Positions 29,504 to 35,712 are shown, numbered from the stretch's first letter. The stretch: 35,860 nt of DNA from a virus (IMGVR_UViG_3300037504_000796:1-35860); one strand, 5' to 3'. Notes: generated by a model not told the origin, from the sequence alone. A program made the numbers and translations.

Positions 29504-29603
29504 CACTCACCACCATAGAGGGAGGGTCGCAGATAGTCGGCAAGAACGGAGCGGGGGCCGGACGGCCCCTTGATCTGCGTTCACCACCTGCGACCCAAAG
29601 CAT
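29496..29603 (-). CDS. Possible 35-residue leader peptide
   Basis: ATG 29603 has GGAGG eight bases upstream and opens a 35-residue frame ending at TAG 29496, overlapping the initiator start. The peptide (LWVAGGERRSRGRPAPAP) is basic and Pro-rich with no homology I recognise. Its ribosome site is buried in a predicted stem, so it may be a regulatory leader rather than a functional protein. Confidence 0.35.
   Translation of the reverse strand: MLWVAGGERRSRGRPAPAPFLPTICDPPSMVVSDA
29539..29551 (+). repeat. GGCAAGAACGGAG copy 1
   Basis: Thirteen bases identical to the copy on the other strand at 29613-29625 and to one at 35713. It is one arm of the leader's long inverted repeat. Confidence 0.6.
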
Positions 29604-29610
29604 CACGTTA

Positions 29611-29625
29611 TCCTCCGTTCTTGCC
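29611..29625 (-). repeat. GGCAAGAACGGAGGA copy 2
   Basis: Fifteen bases identical to 35713-35727. It lies just downstream of the candidate promoter for the initiator and contains the leader ORF's ribosome site. Confidence 0.6.
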
Positions 29626-29631
29626 TATCAT

Positions 29632-29659
29632 ACAATACCACACGCCTGCGCGAAGTCAA
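29632..29659 (-). promoter_or_regulatory. Candidate promoter for the replication operon
   Basis: TTGACT (29659-29654) precedes TATTGT (29637-29632) by 16 bases, with TGG before the -10 as an extended -10. It would start transcription at the structured leader. The GCCTGCGCG sequence occurs twice around the -35 region and could be a regulator site. Confidence 0.5.
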
Positions 29660-29680
29660 CCCCTGATAGGTGCCTGCGCG

Positions 29681-30607
29681 TCAGGGTGGCAGTTCATCGG
29701 TCAGCACTTCCCATGCAAGGCGCACCACTGCCGGTACCTGGCCGTTGCCAATGGCCTTAAGGCGGTCCACCCTATGGGCCACCCCATGAGCCACTCGACC
29801 CAATCGGGATTGAGTTTGGCCTGCTGTGTCTGCCCCACTTTTTCCTCCAGGTTGCATTTCTGCCGGTCTTCCTGAGTAGTTCTGGTCATTTGGCACCTGG
29901 GAGTAGGCCACTTCCGCCGGGTCTGCGGCCCACCAAGCAAACGAACCGTCTTGCTCAGCCCCGCTCCTTTGCCCGTATGCGGGTTGACTCCGCTTCGCTC
30001 GCTGGCTGTCGGCGTGGGCCACAGATTGTGCCGCGCCATCGTTTCGAGGCTCGGACGTGCCGGCCCCACTCTTCCCGCTGCGCCGCCACGATTGCTGCCA
30101 TATCGGCTGGCGCTGGGCGTTGGCAAGCACCCATATCCGGTCTCGCTTGTGAGGCGCCCCGGCATGGCGAGCTCCGATAACGCCCCATCGCGCATCATAC
30201 CCCAGCGCGGCAAGGTCAGCGAGCACGACGTCAAGGCCCCGGGAAACAAGCAATGGACTGTTCTCCACCAGCGCGTATCGGGGTCGAACCTCACTGATGA
30301 CACGGGCCATCTCTCGCCACAGACCACTACGCTGTCCCTCGATACCCCGGCCTCGGCCCGCCGCTGATATATCCTGGCAAGGGAACCCTCCGGTGACGAC
30401 ATCGACGCATCCCCGCCAAGGCCTTCCGTCGAAGGTGCAGATGTCGTCCCAGATAGGGAACCACGGTAGGCACCCATACTGCTGTCGTCGGAGCAAGACC
30501 TCCCGACAGAAGGGGTCGACTTCAACGGCGCACACGGTCCGCCATCCGAGGAGGTGAGCCCCCAAGATTCCGCCACCTGCCCCGGCAAATAGTGCCAACT
30601 CACGCAT
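29681..30607 (-). CDS. C5-cytosine DNA methyltransferase (Dcm-type)
   Basis: The 308-residue product methylates cytosine at C5 using SAM. The motifs appear in order: I (LFAGAGGGILGA, residues 6-17), IV with catalytic C77 in GGFPCQDIS, VI as ENSP (residues 115-118, replacing the usual ENV), VIII (HKRDRIWVLA), a variable target-recognition region (about 165-265), and X (LKAIGNGQVPAVV). It probably protects phage DNA from restriction. GGGGAG precedes ATG 30607. The same DNA holds a 300-codon second frame, described separately. Assignment is firm; sequence specificity unknown. Confidence 0.93.
   Translation of the reverse strand: MRELALFAGAGGGILGAHLLGWRTVCAVEVDPFCREVLLRRQQYGCLPWFPIWDDICTFDGRPWRGCVDVVTGGFPCQDISAAGRGRGIEGQRSGLWREMARVISEVRPRYALVENSPLLVSRGLDVVLADLAALGYDARWGVIGARHAGAPHKRDRIWVLANAQRQPIWQQSWRRSGKSGAGTSEPRNDGAAQSVAHADSQRAKRSQPAYGQRSGAEQDGSFAWWAADPAEVAYSQVPNDQNYSGRPAEMQPGGKSGADTAGQTQSRLGRVAHGVAHRVDRLKAIGNGQVPAVVRLAWEVLTDELPP
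29701..30603 (-). CDS. Overlapping-frame protein within the methyltransferase gene
   Basis: A 300-codon frame from GTG 30603 lies almost wholly inside the methyltransferase gene. It contains segments I know from separately annotated phage proteins: GYGCLPTPSASRYGSNRGG, SLETMARHNLWPTPTA, WPTPRCQMTR and LNPDWVEWLMGWPIGWT near its end. The last block is the same DNA as methyltransferase motif X in another frame. Either two proteins are coded, or the second frame is an old shadow that has been annotated as a family. The lack of stops is partly due to high GC. It overlaps the methyltransferase start by a few bases and has no separate strong ribosome site. Confidence 0.5.
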   Translation of the reverse strand: MSWHYLPGQVAESWGLTSSDGGPCAPLKSTPSVGRSCSDDSSMGAYRGSLSGTTSAPSTEGLGGDASMSSPEGSLARIYQRRAEAGVSRDSVVVCGERWPVSSVRFDPDTRWWRTVHCLFPGALTSCSLTLPRWGMMRDGALSELAMPGRLTSETGYGCLPTPSASRYGSNRGGAAGRVGPARPSLETMARHNLWPTPTASERSGVNPHTGKGAGLSKTVRLLGGPQTRRKWPTPRCQMTRTTQEDRQKCNLEEKVGQTQQAKLNPDWVEWLMGWPIGWTALRPLATARYRQWCALHGKC

Positions 30608-30616
30608 CGTCTCCCC

Positions 30617-30694
30617 TCACCTGTGCTCCAGCAGTATCCACGCCGCCAGCGCGAGGCAGCCGAGGACGGCCAGCCACCAGAGGGCGTTAGTCAC
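30617..30694 (-). CDS. 25-residue membrane micropeptide
   Basis: GTG 30694 overlaps the stop of the preceding gene and reads a single hydrophobic helix (NALWWLAVLGCLALAAWILL) with a charged end. GAGGGTGG precedes the start. It lies directly before the methyltransferase gene. Very short membrane peptides are common in phages and cannot be assigned by sequence. Confidence 0.55.
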   Translation of the reverse strand: MTNALWWLAVLGCLALAAWILLEHR

Positions 30695-30842
30695 CCGTGC
30701 CCACCCTCACATACTCGCGGTCCTTGAACTCCTCACGCTTGCCCTTGTTCCACGACTCGACGGGGCGGTAGTAGCCCACGACCCTGCTGTAGCACTCGAC
30801 TGGCACTGCTTTGATCTTCTGGCCTTCGGATGGGCTACTCAC
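30687..30842 (-). CDS. Stand-alone NrdD glycyl-radical-segment protein
   Basis: GTG 30842 has an ideal AGGAGGTG seven bases upstream and opens a 51-residue protein. It reads ECYSRVVGYYRPVESWNKGK then REEFKDREY, the same string of residues that surrounds the radical glycine near the C-terminus of class III (anaerobic) ribonucleotide reductase. G23 in RVVGYY takes the place of the radical glycine. The catalytic barrel is absent and no other NrdD gene is seen. Small proteins with this segment occur in phages and may replace damaged ends, as YfiD/GrcA does for pyruvate formate-lyase. Family resemblance is clear; the spare-part idea is inference. Confidence 0.72.
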   Translation of the reverse strand: MSSPSEGQKIKAVPVECYSRVVGYYRPVESWNKGKREEFKDREYVRVGTGD

Positions 30843-30874
30843 TAGTCACCTCCTGAAAGCGGCGGGGAAATTGC

Positions 30875-30903
30875 GCCCCGGGAGCGCCGCCTGCCCCCGG
30901 GGC
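30875..30903 (-). terminator. GC hairpin in the 124-base gap after the DUF669 gene
   Basis: GCCCCGGG and CCCGGGGC form a perfect 8-bp stem around a 13-base loop; GCAATTTCC follows on the minus strand. It could be a weak terminator or attenuator separating recombination genes from the NrdD-like gene. Otherwise the gap holds only the downstream ribosome site. Confidence 0.45.
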
Positions 30904-30966
30904 TAGTGAAGGGTCATCTATCGACGCGGGGATTCCTCCTCTCGGTTGGGGTATACGGCCAACGCT

Positions 30967-31422
30967 CTAGAACGGGACGTCGTCGTCTTCGTCTACCACG
31001 CCGTCGGGAGACACCTCGCTGTTGGTGGGAGCGCTTGGCTCCTCGGGCTTGCACCGCCAGTAGGCGATTTTCGGCCGGGTCTGCCCCTCGTAAACCTCGT
31101 GCTTTACCTGCACCTCTCCCTCCAGGCCCACGAAGTCGTGAGGCAACAGCTCCACCTGCCCCTCGGGTCGGGCGCCACAAGCCTCAAGGATAGCGCAGAT
31201 CTTGTCGTTGGTGAACGAGGAGCCCAGGACGATGTAGTCCCACAGATGAGCGCCTGAGCCCACCTGACCGTCGCAGACGACGGCCTTGACCTCCAGCATC
31301 TGGTTGCCGCTGCGGGACTCCTTCTGGTTGCACTCGATGATCTCCACCCGGCAGGGGCCGGGTTCGGGAAGCTCGAACCCTCCCGGAGGGCTCCAGTCCG
31401 CTCCATCCACGGGGATCCCCAT
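30967..31422 (-). CDS. DUF669-type ssDNA-binding protein
   Basis: The 151-residue product fits the phage DUF669 family, thought to act as a single-stranded DNA-binding protein. It has a beta-rich core (CRVEIIECNQKESRSGNQML, VGLEGEVQVKHEVYEGQ, KIAYWRC) and a disordered region ending in acidic DEDDDVPF, the SSB-type tail that binds partner proteins. AAGGGAG precedes ATG 31422. It is directly downstream of the Sak4-like ATPase and the exonuclease, completing a phage recombination module. Confidence 0.85.
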   Translation of the reverse strand: MGIPVDGADWSPPGGFELPEPGPCRVEIIECNQKESRSGNQMLEVKAVVCDGQVGSGAHLWDYIVLGSSFTNDKICAILEACGARPEGQVELLPHDFVGLEGEVQVKHEVYEGQTRPKIAYWRCKPEEPSAPTNSEVSPDGVVDEDDDVPF

Positions 31423-31423
31423 G

Positions 31424-32137
31424 CTATTCTCCCTTCCGTATACGAGCGATGAACTCGCCCAGGTTGCCTGCCTCTATGAACGTATCATCTGTCCAGCGGT
31501 TCTTGCCGACCGCCCTGTCTGTGGCCTCGAGAACGATGAATCGCTCCCCTTCGTGGCCGTCCTTGTTGCTGATTACCTGATGACCCACCACGTCGAACAG
31601 CCCGCAGACTTCTGGGGCGATCTTCTTGGCCAGCATCGGATAGCTCCGGGAGCGCTGGACAGCCTGCCCCTGCTCCATCTGAAGCTGCATCTCCAGGGCT
31701 GTGACCACCACGTTGACGCCGCGGTCACGCAGGTCCCGCAGTATTCGCAGATACTCACGCATCCGGTACTGCGCTATCTGATAGTGCTGCAGCTCCGGAG
31801 CTCCCTGACGCTTGCCGCCAGACCCCAGTGCTATCAGCATGTGCTGCTCCAGCTCGGTGGCGCTGTCGAGCACGACGTTCTTGTACTTCTTACCTACATC
31901 ACCCCCAAGGCGCACCCACTGGAAGAGCTCCCGGAGGTTGCTGAGATCGTCCTTGACGCGCACCGCATCATGCTTCCGGCCGCGCAAAGAAGCAACTCCC
32001 CCCTCCACGTCCAGGAAGAGCGTACTGCCCTCCGGCAGGGTGCCCGCGGAGGTGGTTTTTCCCGTTCCGCTGTCGCCGTAGATGAGAATGGTTGCGCCCA
32101 CCTGCTCGAGCTTGTCAGTTTTCACTACTTCTACCAC
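31424..32137 (-). CDS. Sak4-like RecA-fold ATPase (single-strand annealing)
   Basis: From GTG 32137 (AGGAG upstream) the product is 237 residues: Walker A GDSGTGKTT (21-29), Walker B with VVLDSATELE (D91), and a compact RecA core with VVVTALEMQLQ as the following strand. This matches Sak4, a phage recombinase that anneals single-stranded DNA together with an SSB. It is coupled to the exonuclease (seven-base overlap) and followed by the DUF669 gene, a known working set. No replicative helicase features are present. Confidence 0.83.
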   Translation of the reverse strand: MVEVVKTDKLEQVGATILIYGDSGTGKTTSAGTLPEGSTLFLDVEGGVASLRGRKHDAVRVKDDLSNLRELFQWVRLGGDVGKKYKNVVLDSATELEQHMLIALGSGGKRQGAPELQHYQIAQYRMREYLRILRDLRDRGVNVVVTALEMQLQMEQGQAVQRSRSYPMLAKKIAPEVCGLFDVVGHQVISNKDGHEGERFIVLEATDRAVGKNRWTDDTFIEAGNLGEFIARIRKGE

Positions 32138-33123
32138 TGCTGCTCCTCTCCATCGCGATCCAGTTCCTCGTGCTGCTTCGTCTTGTTGACGTAGCCTCCC
32201 TCCCGGGCTTCCGGGGTGTCCTCGAGGCATATGCCCTCGAAGGGGCAGGAGAGTATCCTACACGCCCCGGGGTTGGGGTAGTACGTTTCTTCGCGCTCTG
32301 CCGCCTTCATGTCGCGGATGACGGCCTCAAACTCTTCCCTTTTACGCTGCAGCTGCTTGGCGTTGCGGTAGACCAGGTGGGCCGTGAACTGCTTGGCATG
32401 CTCGGCGTACCACTTGCGCACCCGTTGCAGGTACTCGTCTTCCGTTTCGTCCTCTTCGCGCTGATTGGCGTATAGCTTGCCGTCCTTGCGGTACTTCCGC
32501 TTCTCCTCCGGAGTGGCCGAGTAGGGCTTCAGCGGACACTTGGGGATGATGTTGTAGAGGATTCCCTCCACGTCGAGGCCCATCTCTCGGGCTGCGTAGA
32601 TATAGGCCGTGGCTTGATCGTCCCAGAGGAGCCGGTGAAGATAGTTGTCGTCGGGATTGCTGGCGGTCTTGTGTTCGAGAATTGCCAGCACCTCGCGACC
32701 ACTAACCCTCAGCCGGGCCAGCCCGTCCATCTTGCCCGCCAGGCGCTTCGCATATCCGCAGTTAACCTTGAACTCCACCTCTACGTCCAGCACATCCATA
32801 CCCTGAAGGAGGGCGTCATACATCACCCACTCCCCCCATGATTCTACGGCGATGAGGGCCTTCTGCGGTCCCATCTCCTCCAGGGCCAACCGCCACTCTT
32901 CCTCAGAGGCGTAGAGCTCCCGAAAAGCCTCGTGGCTCGTTGGCAGATCGCGCCCCCGGAGATAGTCCGCCAGGAGATCATGGACAACCCGCCCGAAAGT
33001 CAGCGGCCGAGCCGCAACCCGCGGCCTAAGCTGCTCGATGTAGCTGAACCAGAACCTGCGGCGACAGGATTTCCACGCCCGGATCATGGACGCGGTCACG
33101 GTACGTATGCGTTCACCCTTCAT
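32131..33123 (-). CDS. Cas4/RecB-like PD-(D/E)XK exonuclease with Fe-S cysteines
   Basis: From ATG 33123 (GGAGGGG upstream) the product is 330 residues. C20 near the N-terminus and a C-terminal cluster (CRILSCPFEGIC) fit an AddB/Cas4-type Fe-S site. The nuclease motif series is H48, D133 (GKMDGL) and E150-x-K152 in LEHKTA. The enzyme probably resects DNA ends to supply ssDNA to the Sak4-like partner. The start overlaps the upstream stop as ATGA. The longer frame is excluded by the preceding gene. Confidence 0.87.
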   Translation of the reverse strand: MKGERIRTVTASMIRAWKSCRRRFWFSYIEQLRPRVAARPLTFGRVVHDLLADYLRGRDLPTSHEAFRELYASEEEWRLALEEMGPQKALIAVESWGEWVMYDALLQGMDVLDVEVEFKVNCGYAKRLAGKMDGLARLRVSGREVLAILEHKTASNPDDNYLHRLLWDDQATAYIYAAREMGLDVEGILYNIIPKCPLKPYSATPEEKRKYRKDGKLYANQREEDETEDEYLQRVRKWYAEHAKQFTAHLVYRNAKQLQRKREEFEAVIRDMKAAEREETYYPNPGACRILSCPFEGICLEDTPEAREGGYVNKTKQHEELDRDGEEQQW

Positions 33124-33359
33124 CGCCCCTCCAGACTGTATTCCGCTACCCGAACCTTTTCGCCCCTGGCGGTCTCGACCATGATGTAGGTGGTGCCTAT
33201 CGGAATGCCGTGTGAATGCCGGAGCTCGCTGATCCTGGAGGCGACATGACCGATGGAGTAGAGCCTGCGGGCATCGCCATCGGTCAGGGGTCCGATCTCC
33301 TTCAAGTGGTTGTACACGCGCCTGCACTGCGGCGTCATTCCCGCTGTTAGGTCAGCCAT
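33120..33359 (-). CDS. Small winged-helix DNA-binding protein
   Basis: Starting at ATG 33359 (GGGAGG upstream) the product is 79 residues with a winged-helix pattern: CRRVYNHLKEIGPLTDGDAR, then HVASRISELRHSHG and a beta-wing (TYIMVETARG, VRVAEYSL). It is similar in style to phage HTH_39-type proteins. It may regulate the early operon or act with the recombination proteins. The start is set by the ribosome site, since the frame upstream belongs to the previous gene. Confidence 0.78.
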   Translation of the reverse strand: MADLTAGMTPQCRRVYNHLKEIGPLTDGDARRLYSIGHVASRISELRHSHGIPIGTTYIMVETARGEKVRVAEYSLEGR

Positions 33360-33678
33360 TGTCGGGCCTCCCTGCGGGGCAATACAGGCCGTGCGGGCGA
33401 CCATCAGGCTCGCAGGCCATCTCCCGGCCCGGTGCGGTTCGGACCATGACCAAGCTGGCGCCGCAAACGCTGCATTGGGAGATCGCGCCCTTCCCGCGGG
33501 CCTGAAGGGCTTCATGGGTCAGCTCGTTGAACTCCTCGCGCTGGGTTCCGAGAGCGTTCTTGAGTCTGCAGTAGGTATACTCGTCGTCGGTGACTCCCTC
33601 CTCGAACCGCGCGCAGAACTCCGCTGCGGCTCTGACGAGGGCCTGCTCCCGGGCCGAGATTGCTGCTCGCTTGTTCAT
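33352..33678 (-). CDS. Zinc-binding protein
   Basis: A 108-residue protein with a helical N-terminal half (REQALVRAAAEFCARF, RREEFNELTHEAL type) and a C-terminal CSVCGASLV...CEPDG...YCPAG pattern, four cysteines that could bind one zinc. GGAGGGG precedes ATG 33678. It overlaps the winged-helix gene by eight bases. No family named. Confidence 0.72.
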   Translation of the reverse strand: MNKRAAISAREQALVRAAAEFCARFEEGVTDDEYTYCRLKNALGTQREEFNELTHEALQARGKGAISQCSVCGASLVMVRTAPGREMACEPDGRPHGLYCPAGRPDNG

Positions 33679-33679
33679 T

Positions 33680-33946
33680 CTATCTCGCCCCTCCGTGCGT
33701 GGTGTGTGCGCCGATGTCGATCAGCATCTGGGTGTGATCTGCATCAAGCTGCTGCCGGAACTCCTCCCACCTTGGGTGTCGCTCTATCACCGCCCTCCCC
33801 ACATACGACCTGCTGATGTTCTGCGGCTCTTCGCCGCGCGCTTCCGCCCGCTCGCGCTCCTCAAGAATCGCCTGCCCTCTGAGCCAGAGCAGAAACTTCT
33901 TGTGGATCAGGTCCCCTGATATGTGCAGGGGAACTTTCCGGACCAT
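33680..33946 (-). CDS. First gene of the recombination operon, unknown
   Basis: From ATG 33946 (AAGGAGAG upstream) the 88-residue product is helical and charged: an N-terminal basic part (RKVPLHISGDLIHKKFLLWL), an acidic middle (EERERAEARGEEPQ) and YVGRAVIERHPRWEEFRQQL. The promoter 20-30 bases upstream makes this the first gene of its transcript. It may be a regulator but has no recognised domain. The upstream frame would cross the promoter. Confidence 0.72.
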   Translation of the reverse strand: MVRKVPLHISGDLIHKKFLLWLRGQAILEERERAEARGEEPQNISRSYVGRAVIERHPRWEEFRQQLDADHTQMLIDIGAHTTHGGAR

Positions 33947-33973
33947 GCCTCTCCTTCCGCTTGGGTGCATTCG

Positions 33974-34002
33974 AGTATACTTGCTATTGCTGGCAAGGTC
34001 AA
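33974..34002 (-). promoter_or_regulatory. Near-consensus promoter with palindrome in spacer
   Basis: TTGACC (34002-33997), 17-base spacer, TATACT (33979-33974); both hexamers match five of six. TTGCCAGCAA, a near-palindrome, directly follows the -35. The promoter would start transcription about 20 bases before the recombination operon. Confidence 0.75.
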
Positions 34003-34361
34003 GATATGCGCCCCGCCTCCCGCAGCTCATGCCCGATACTCAAGCTGATCTGCCAGCATGCCTGCGGGGAGTAGCTGGTGACTGTCCGCTTGCGTCGCGC
34101 CGCGTATTGCTCGAAATCGGCCAGATGAGAACCAAGCATGTGCTCGCGCATTTCTTCCAGTCGAACCTCCCGCCCGCAGATCCCGCAGTTGACAAATCTG
34201 CCGCTACGCCCCTCGCGGGGACGAATGCTCTGGTTCTCCATTGTCATCTCCTTGGCTGCCCCCAACAATTCGTCGCGGCACTCATCGCACATCGGGTCTG
34301 ACCCCGGCAGCAGGTCGGTGTCGATCACGCGCCCGCACCAGGGGCAGGTGGCTTTATGCAT
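33999..34361 (-). CDS. Zinc-finger protein of the early cluster
   Basis: The 120-residue product has a first zinc element (CPWCGRVIDTD and CDEC) and a second that looks like C2H2 (NCGICGREVR then HMLGSH). The Arg-rich tail is typical of nucleic-acid binding. It is the third in a series of Cys-rich early proteins. The start is ATG 34361 with a weak AGGG site. It ends within the promoter of the next operon. Confidence 0.72.
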   Translation of the reverse strand: MHKATCPWCGRVIDTDLLPGSDPMCDECRDELLGAAKEMTMENQSIRPREGRSGRFVNCGICGREVRLEEMREHMLGSHLADFEQYAARRKRTVTSYSPQACWQISLSIGHELREAGRIS

Positions 34362-34388
34362 CGATGCCCAGCCCTGCCTGCTCCATCT

Positions 34389-34670
34389 CTACTCCCCGCA
34401 CTGCGGGCAAGTTCCCAGCTCCTCCATCCATGCCCCACAGTTGCACTGGTAGGGGCTGTCATAGCGCGGCGTACCACAGCACGGGCACTCGCCTGCATCC
34501 GGGGCGTAGCCGTTCCCGCACTCGGGGCACTCCGCGGCCTCTTCCAGGTCCGCCCCGCCGCATGACGGGCACATGGCGTAGGGCTGATCTATCGTGACCG
34601 CCGTGATTGGCCAGCTCATGCGGGGCTCGTGGTCTTCGCAGATCGCGCCACAGCTCATGCAGTGGAGCAT
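34389..34670 (-). CDS. Cys-rich protein with about three zinc ribbons
   Basis: From ATG 34670 (AAGGAGGAG upstream) the product is 93 residues with 14 cysteines arranged in knuckles: CMSC, CPSC, CPEC, CPCC, CNC and CPQC. Pairs of these would form three zinc ribbons. Acidic residues between them (DLEEAAECPECGNG) are unlike a simple DNA-binding ribbon and suggest protein contacts. Such multi-ribbon proteins can alter host RNA polymerase or degradation, but this is not shown by sequence. Confidence 0.75.
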   Translation of the reverse strand: MLHCMSCGAICEDHEPRMSWPITAVTIDQPYAMCPSCGGADLEEAAECPECGNGYAPDAGECPCCGTPRYDSPYQCNCGAWMEELGTCPQCGE

Positions 34671-34930
34671 GGCTCCTCCTTCCCATCGTACCTGCATCGA
34701 GGACACTCGTCGAAGTAGTCGGGATGCTCGAAGCCACACTGGACGCAAGGGGTCAGGAGATGCCGGCCGCCAGCGCCGCACCTGGCACACCACTCAACGC
34801 CCTTGCCCCACCAGCCACGGCCGCAATTCCAGCACCGCTGGAACGCGGCGCCACAGACCGGACAGGCGCCGCCGTCGAAGTCCTCGGGGGCTTTGTGCGC
34901 CCGTCCGCAGATAGTGCAGTCGATCAGCAC
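34655..34930 (-). CDS. Second multi-zinc-ribbon protein
   Basis: From GTG 34930 the product is 91 residues with 13 cysteines in six CxxC knuckles (CTIC, CPVC, CWNC, CARC, CVQC, CPRC), three probable zinc ribbons. It is paralogous in design to the next gene, which it overlaps by 16 bases. Trp residues near the second ribbon (RCWNCGRGWWGKG) may contact partners. The alternative ATG 35011 would add a Gly-rich extension that overlaps another gene, so I prefer the GTG. Confidence 0.68.
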   Translation of the reverse strand: MLIDCTICGRAHKAPEDFDGGACPVCGAAFQRCWNCGRGWWGKGVEWCARCGAGGRHLLTPCVQCGFEHPDYFDECPRCRYDGKEEPCSTA

Positions 34931-35067
34931 CAGACCACCCCCATCTGCGCCATCAGCCCCGCCATCTGCGCTGCGTACAGCCGCCCCCACCACCCCCGGA
35001 GCATTGCCCATTCCCCCGGGGTGGGGCGTAGAGCAATGCGGCGGCGAGGGGAAATGGTGTCATACAT
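34924..35067 (-). CDS. Small basic-aromatic protein
   Basis: ATG 35067 opens a 47-residue frame (MYDTISPRRRIALR, then EWAMLRGWWGRLYAAQMAGL). Its stop overlaps the next gene's GTG by seven bases. The composition is protein-like with a helical amphipathic end. It lacks a good ribosome site, so translation would depend on coupling. It could be an unrecognised early gene or a chance frame; I prefer the former because it fills a gap between coupled genes. Confidence 0.5.
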   Translation of the reverse strand: MYDTISPRRRIALRPTPGEWAMLRGWWGRLYAAQMAGLMAQMGVVWC

Positions 35068-35281
35068 CGCTTTGCCCCGTCGCTACCAGCGCCTTCCTTG
35101 CGGAGCGGATGCGGTCCAGCAAGGCGCCTCCGAAATCCATCAGGGCCAGGTGCAGCGTTCGGGTTCGACCGACGGGCTCCCCGTTGATGGAAACGCGGAA
35201 ATGCTCCGTCTCGTCCTCTTCGATTGTTCCCACGATGCGCTCGCCGCTGGGGATGCGGGTGGTGATCCTGATCTGCTGCAC
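35060..35281 (-). CDS. Small early protein, unknown
   Basis: The 73-residue product (QQIRITTRIPSGERIVGTI, then HFRVSINGEPVGR and LALMDFGGALLDRIRSAR) has alternating strands and one helix, like a small beta-alpha regulator. AAGGAG precedes GTG 35281. It is the second gene from the early promoter. No family is recognised. Confidence 0.7.
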   Translation of the reverse strand: MQQIRITTRIPSGERIVGTIEEDETEHFRVSINGEPVGRTRTLHLALMDFGGALLDRIRSARKALVATGQSDV

Positions 35282-35335
35282 GATAACTCCTTCCGATTGG
35301 CTCCTCTTCAGGCCCCACCCACCACGGTGGAGCGA

Positions 35336-35353
35336 CGGGGGCTTCCGCCCCCG
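35336..35353 (-). terminator. Very stable GC hairpin after the first early gene
   Basis: CGGGGGC and GCCCCCG form a 7-bp stem with a tetraloop that reads GGAA on the minus strand, just after the stop of the first early gene. TTTC follows on the plus strand; no U-tract follows on the minus strand. It could stabilise the 3' end or act as an attenuator. Confidence 0.45.
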
Positions 35354-35359
35354 TTTCGG

Positions 35360-35647
35360 TTAGCGCCGTTGCGCCTCTTTCAGGAACTCACGGCGCGAGA
35401 CGCTGGGCAGATCGGTCTTGAGTCGGCGCTCGGCGGGGTGGAGAAGTTCGTTCTGGGCGCGACGGTTTTCGACGCAGGCAAGCAGGTTCGTGGCCGCGCC
35501 CAGTTCTACGTGCTCCCACATGATCCAGTGGGAGCCATACTGCCACCATACCTCGCCTTGCAGTTTGCGCATCAGGCCGCGCCAAGTGCGTGCCTCGATT
35601 TTGTCCCGCAGGGGGCGTCCGTGCTGAAACTCGGTGACTGTGTACAT
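35360..35647 (-). CDS. First early gene, unknown charged protein
   Basis: The 95-residue product is basic, with MYTVTEFQHGRPLRDKIEAR at the start and RRLKTDLPSVSRREFLKE near the end. Several Trp residues (WWQYGSHWIMWEH) sit in the middle. AGGGAG precedes ATG 35647, and a promoter stands just upstream. As first early product it may act on the host or regulate later transcription. No family is recognised. Confidence 0.7.
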   Translation of the reverse strand: MYTVTEFQHGRPLRDKIEARTWRGLMRKLQGEVWWQYGSHWIMWEHVELGAATNLLACVENRRAQNELLHPAERRLKTDLPSVSRREFLKEAQRR

Positions 35648-35682
35648 CGTGTCTCCCTTCCGGCTGTTTCTGCTGCGGTACG

Positions 35683-35711
35683 TATATGGGGGAACTTGCT
35701 AGCAATGTCAA
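35683..35711 (-). promoter_or_regulatory. Early promoter with perfect palindrome
   Basis: TTGACA (35711-35706) is followed directly by the perfect palindrome TTGCTAGCAA (35705-35696). The -10 is either CATATA (17-base spacer, 35688-35683) or TATACG (19-base spacer, ending at 35681). The arrangement matches the 33974-34002 promoter, so one regulator could bind both. Confidence 0.6.
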
Positions 35712-35712
35712 G

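Larger units (their letters stand above)
29524..29625 (-). promoter_or_regulatory. Structured leader with interleaved inverted repeats
   Basis: Two long perfect inverted repeats overlap in a-b-a'-b' order: 13 bp (29613-29625 with 29539-29551) and 9 bp (29588-29596 with 29524-29532). A 6-bp GGGGCC/GGCCCC hairpin (29554-29569) and a 7-bp CGCAGAT/ATCTGCG pair lie inside. The two long stems exclude each other or form a pseudoknot. The leader ORF's ribosome site is in the first arm, so pairing could switch expression of the replication genes. Confidence 0.55.

Noticed and set aside
31286-32194. Plus-strand frame opposite the Sak4-like and DUF669 genes
   Set aside because: Shadow of two well-identified genes; lacks domains and a start site.
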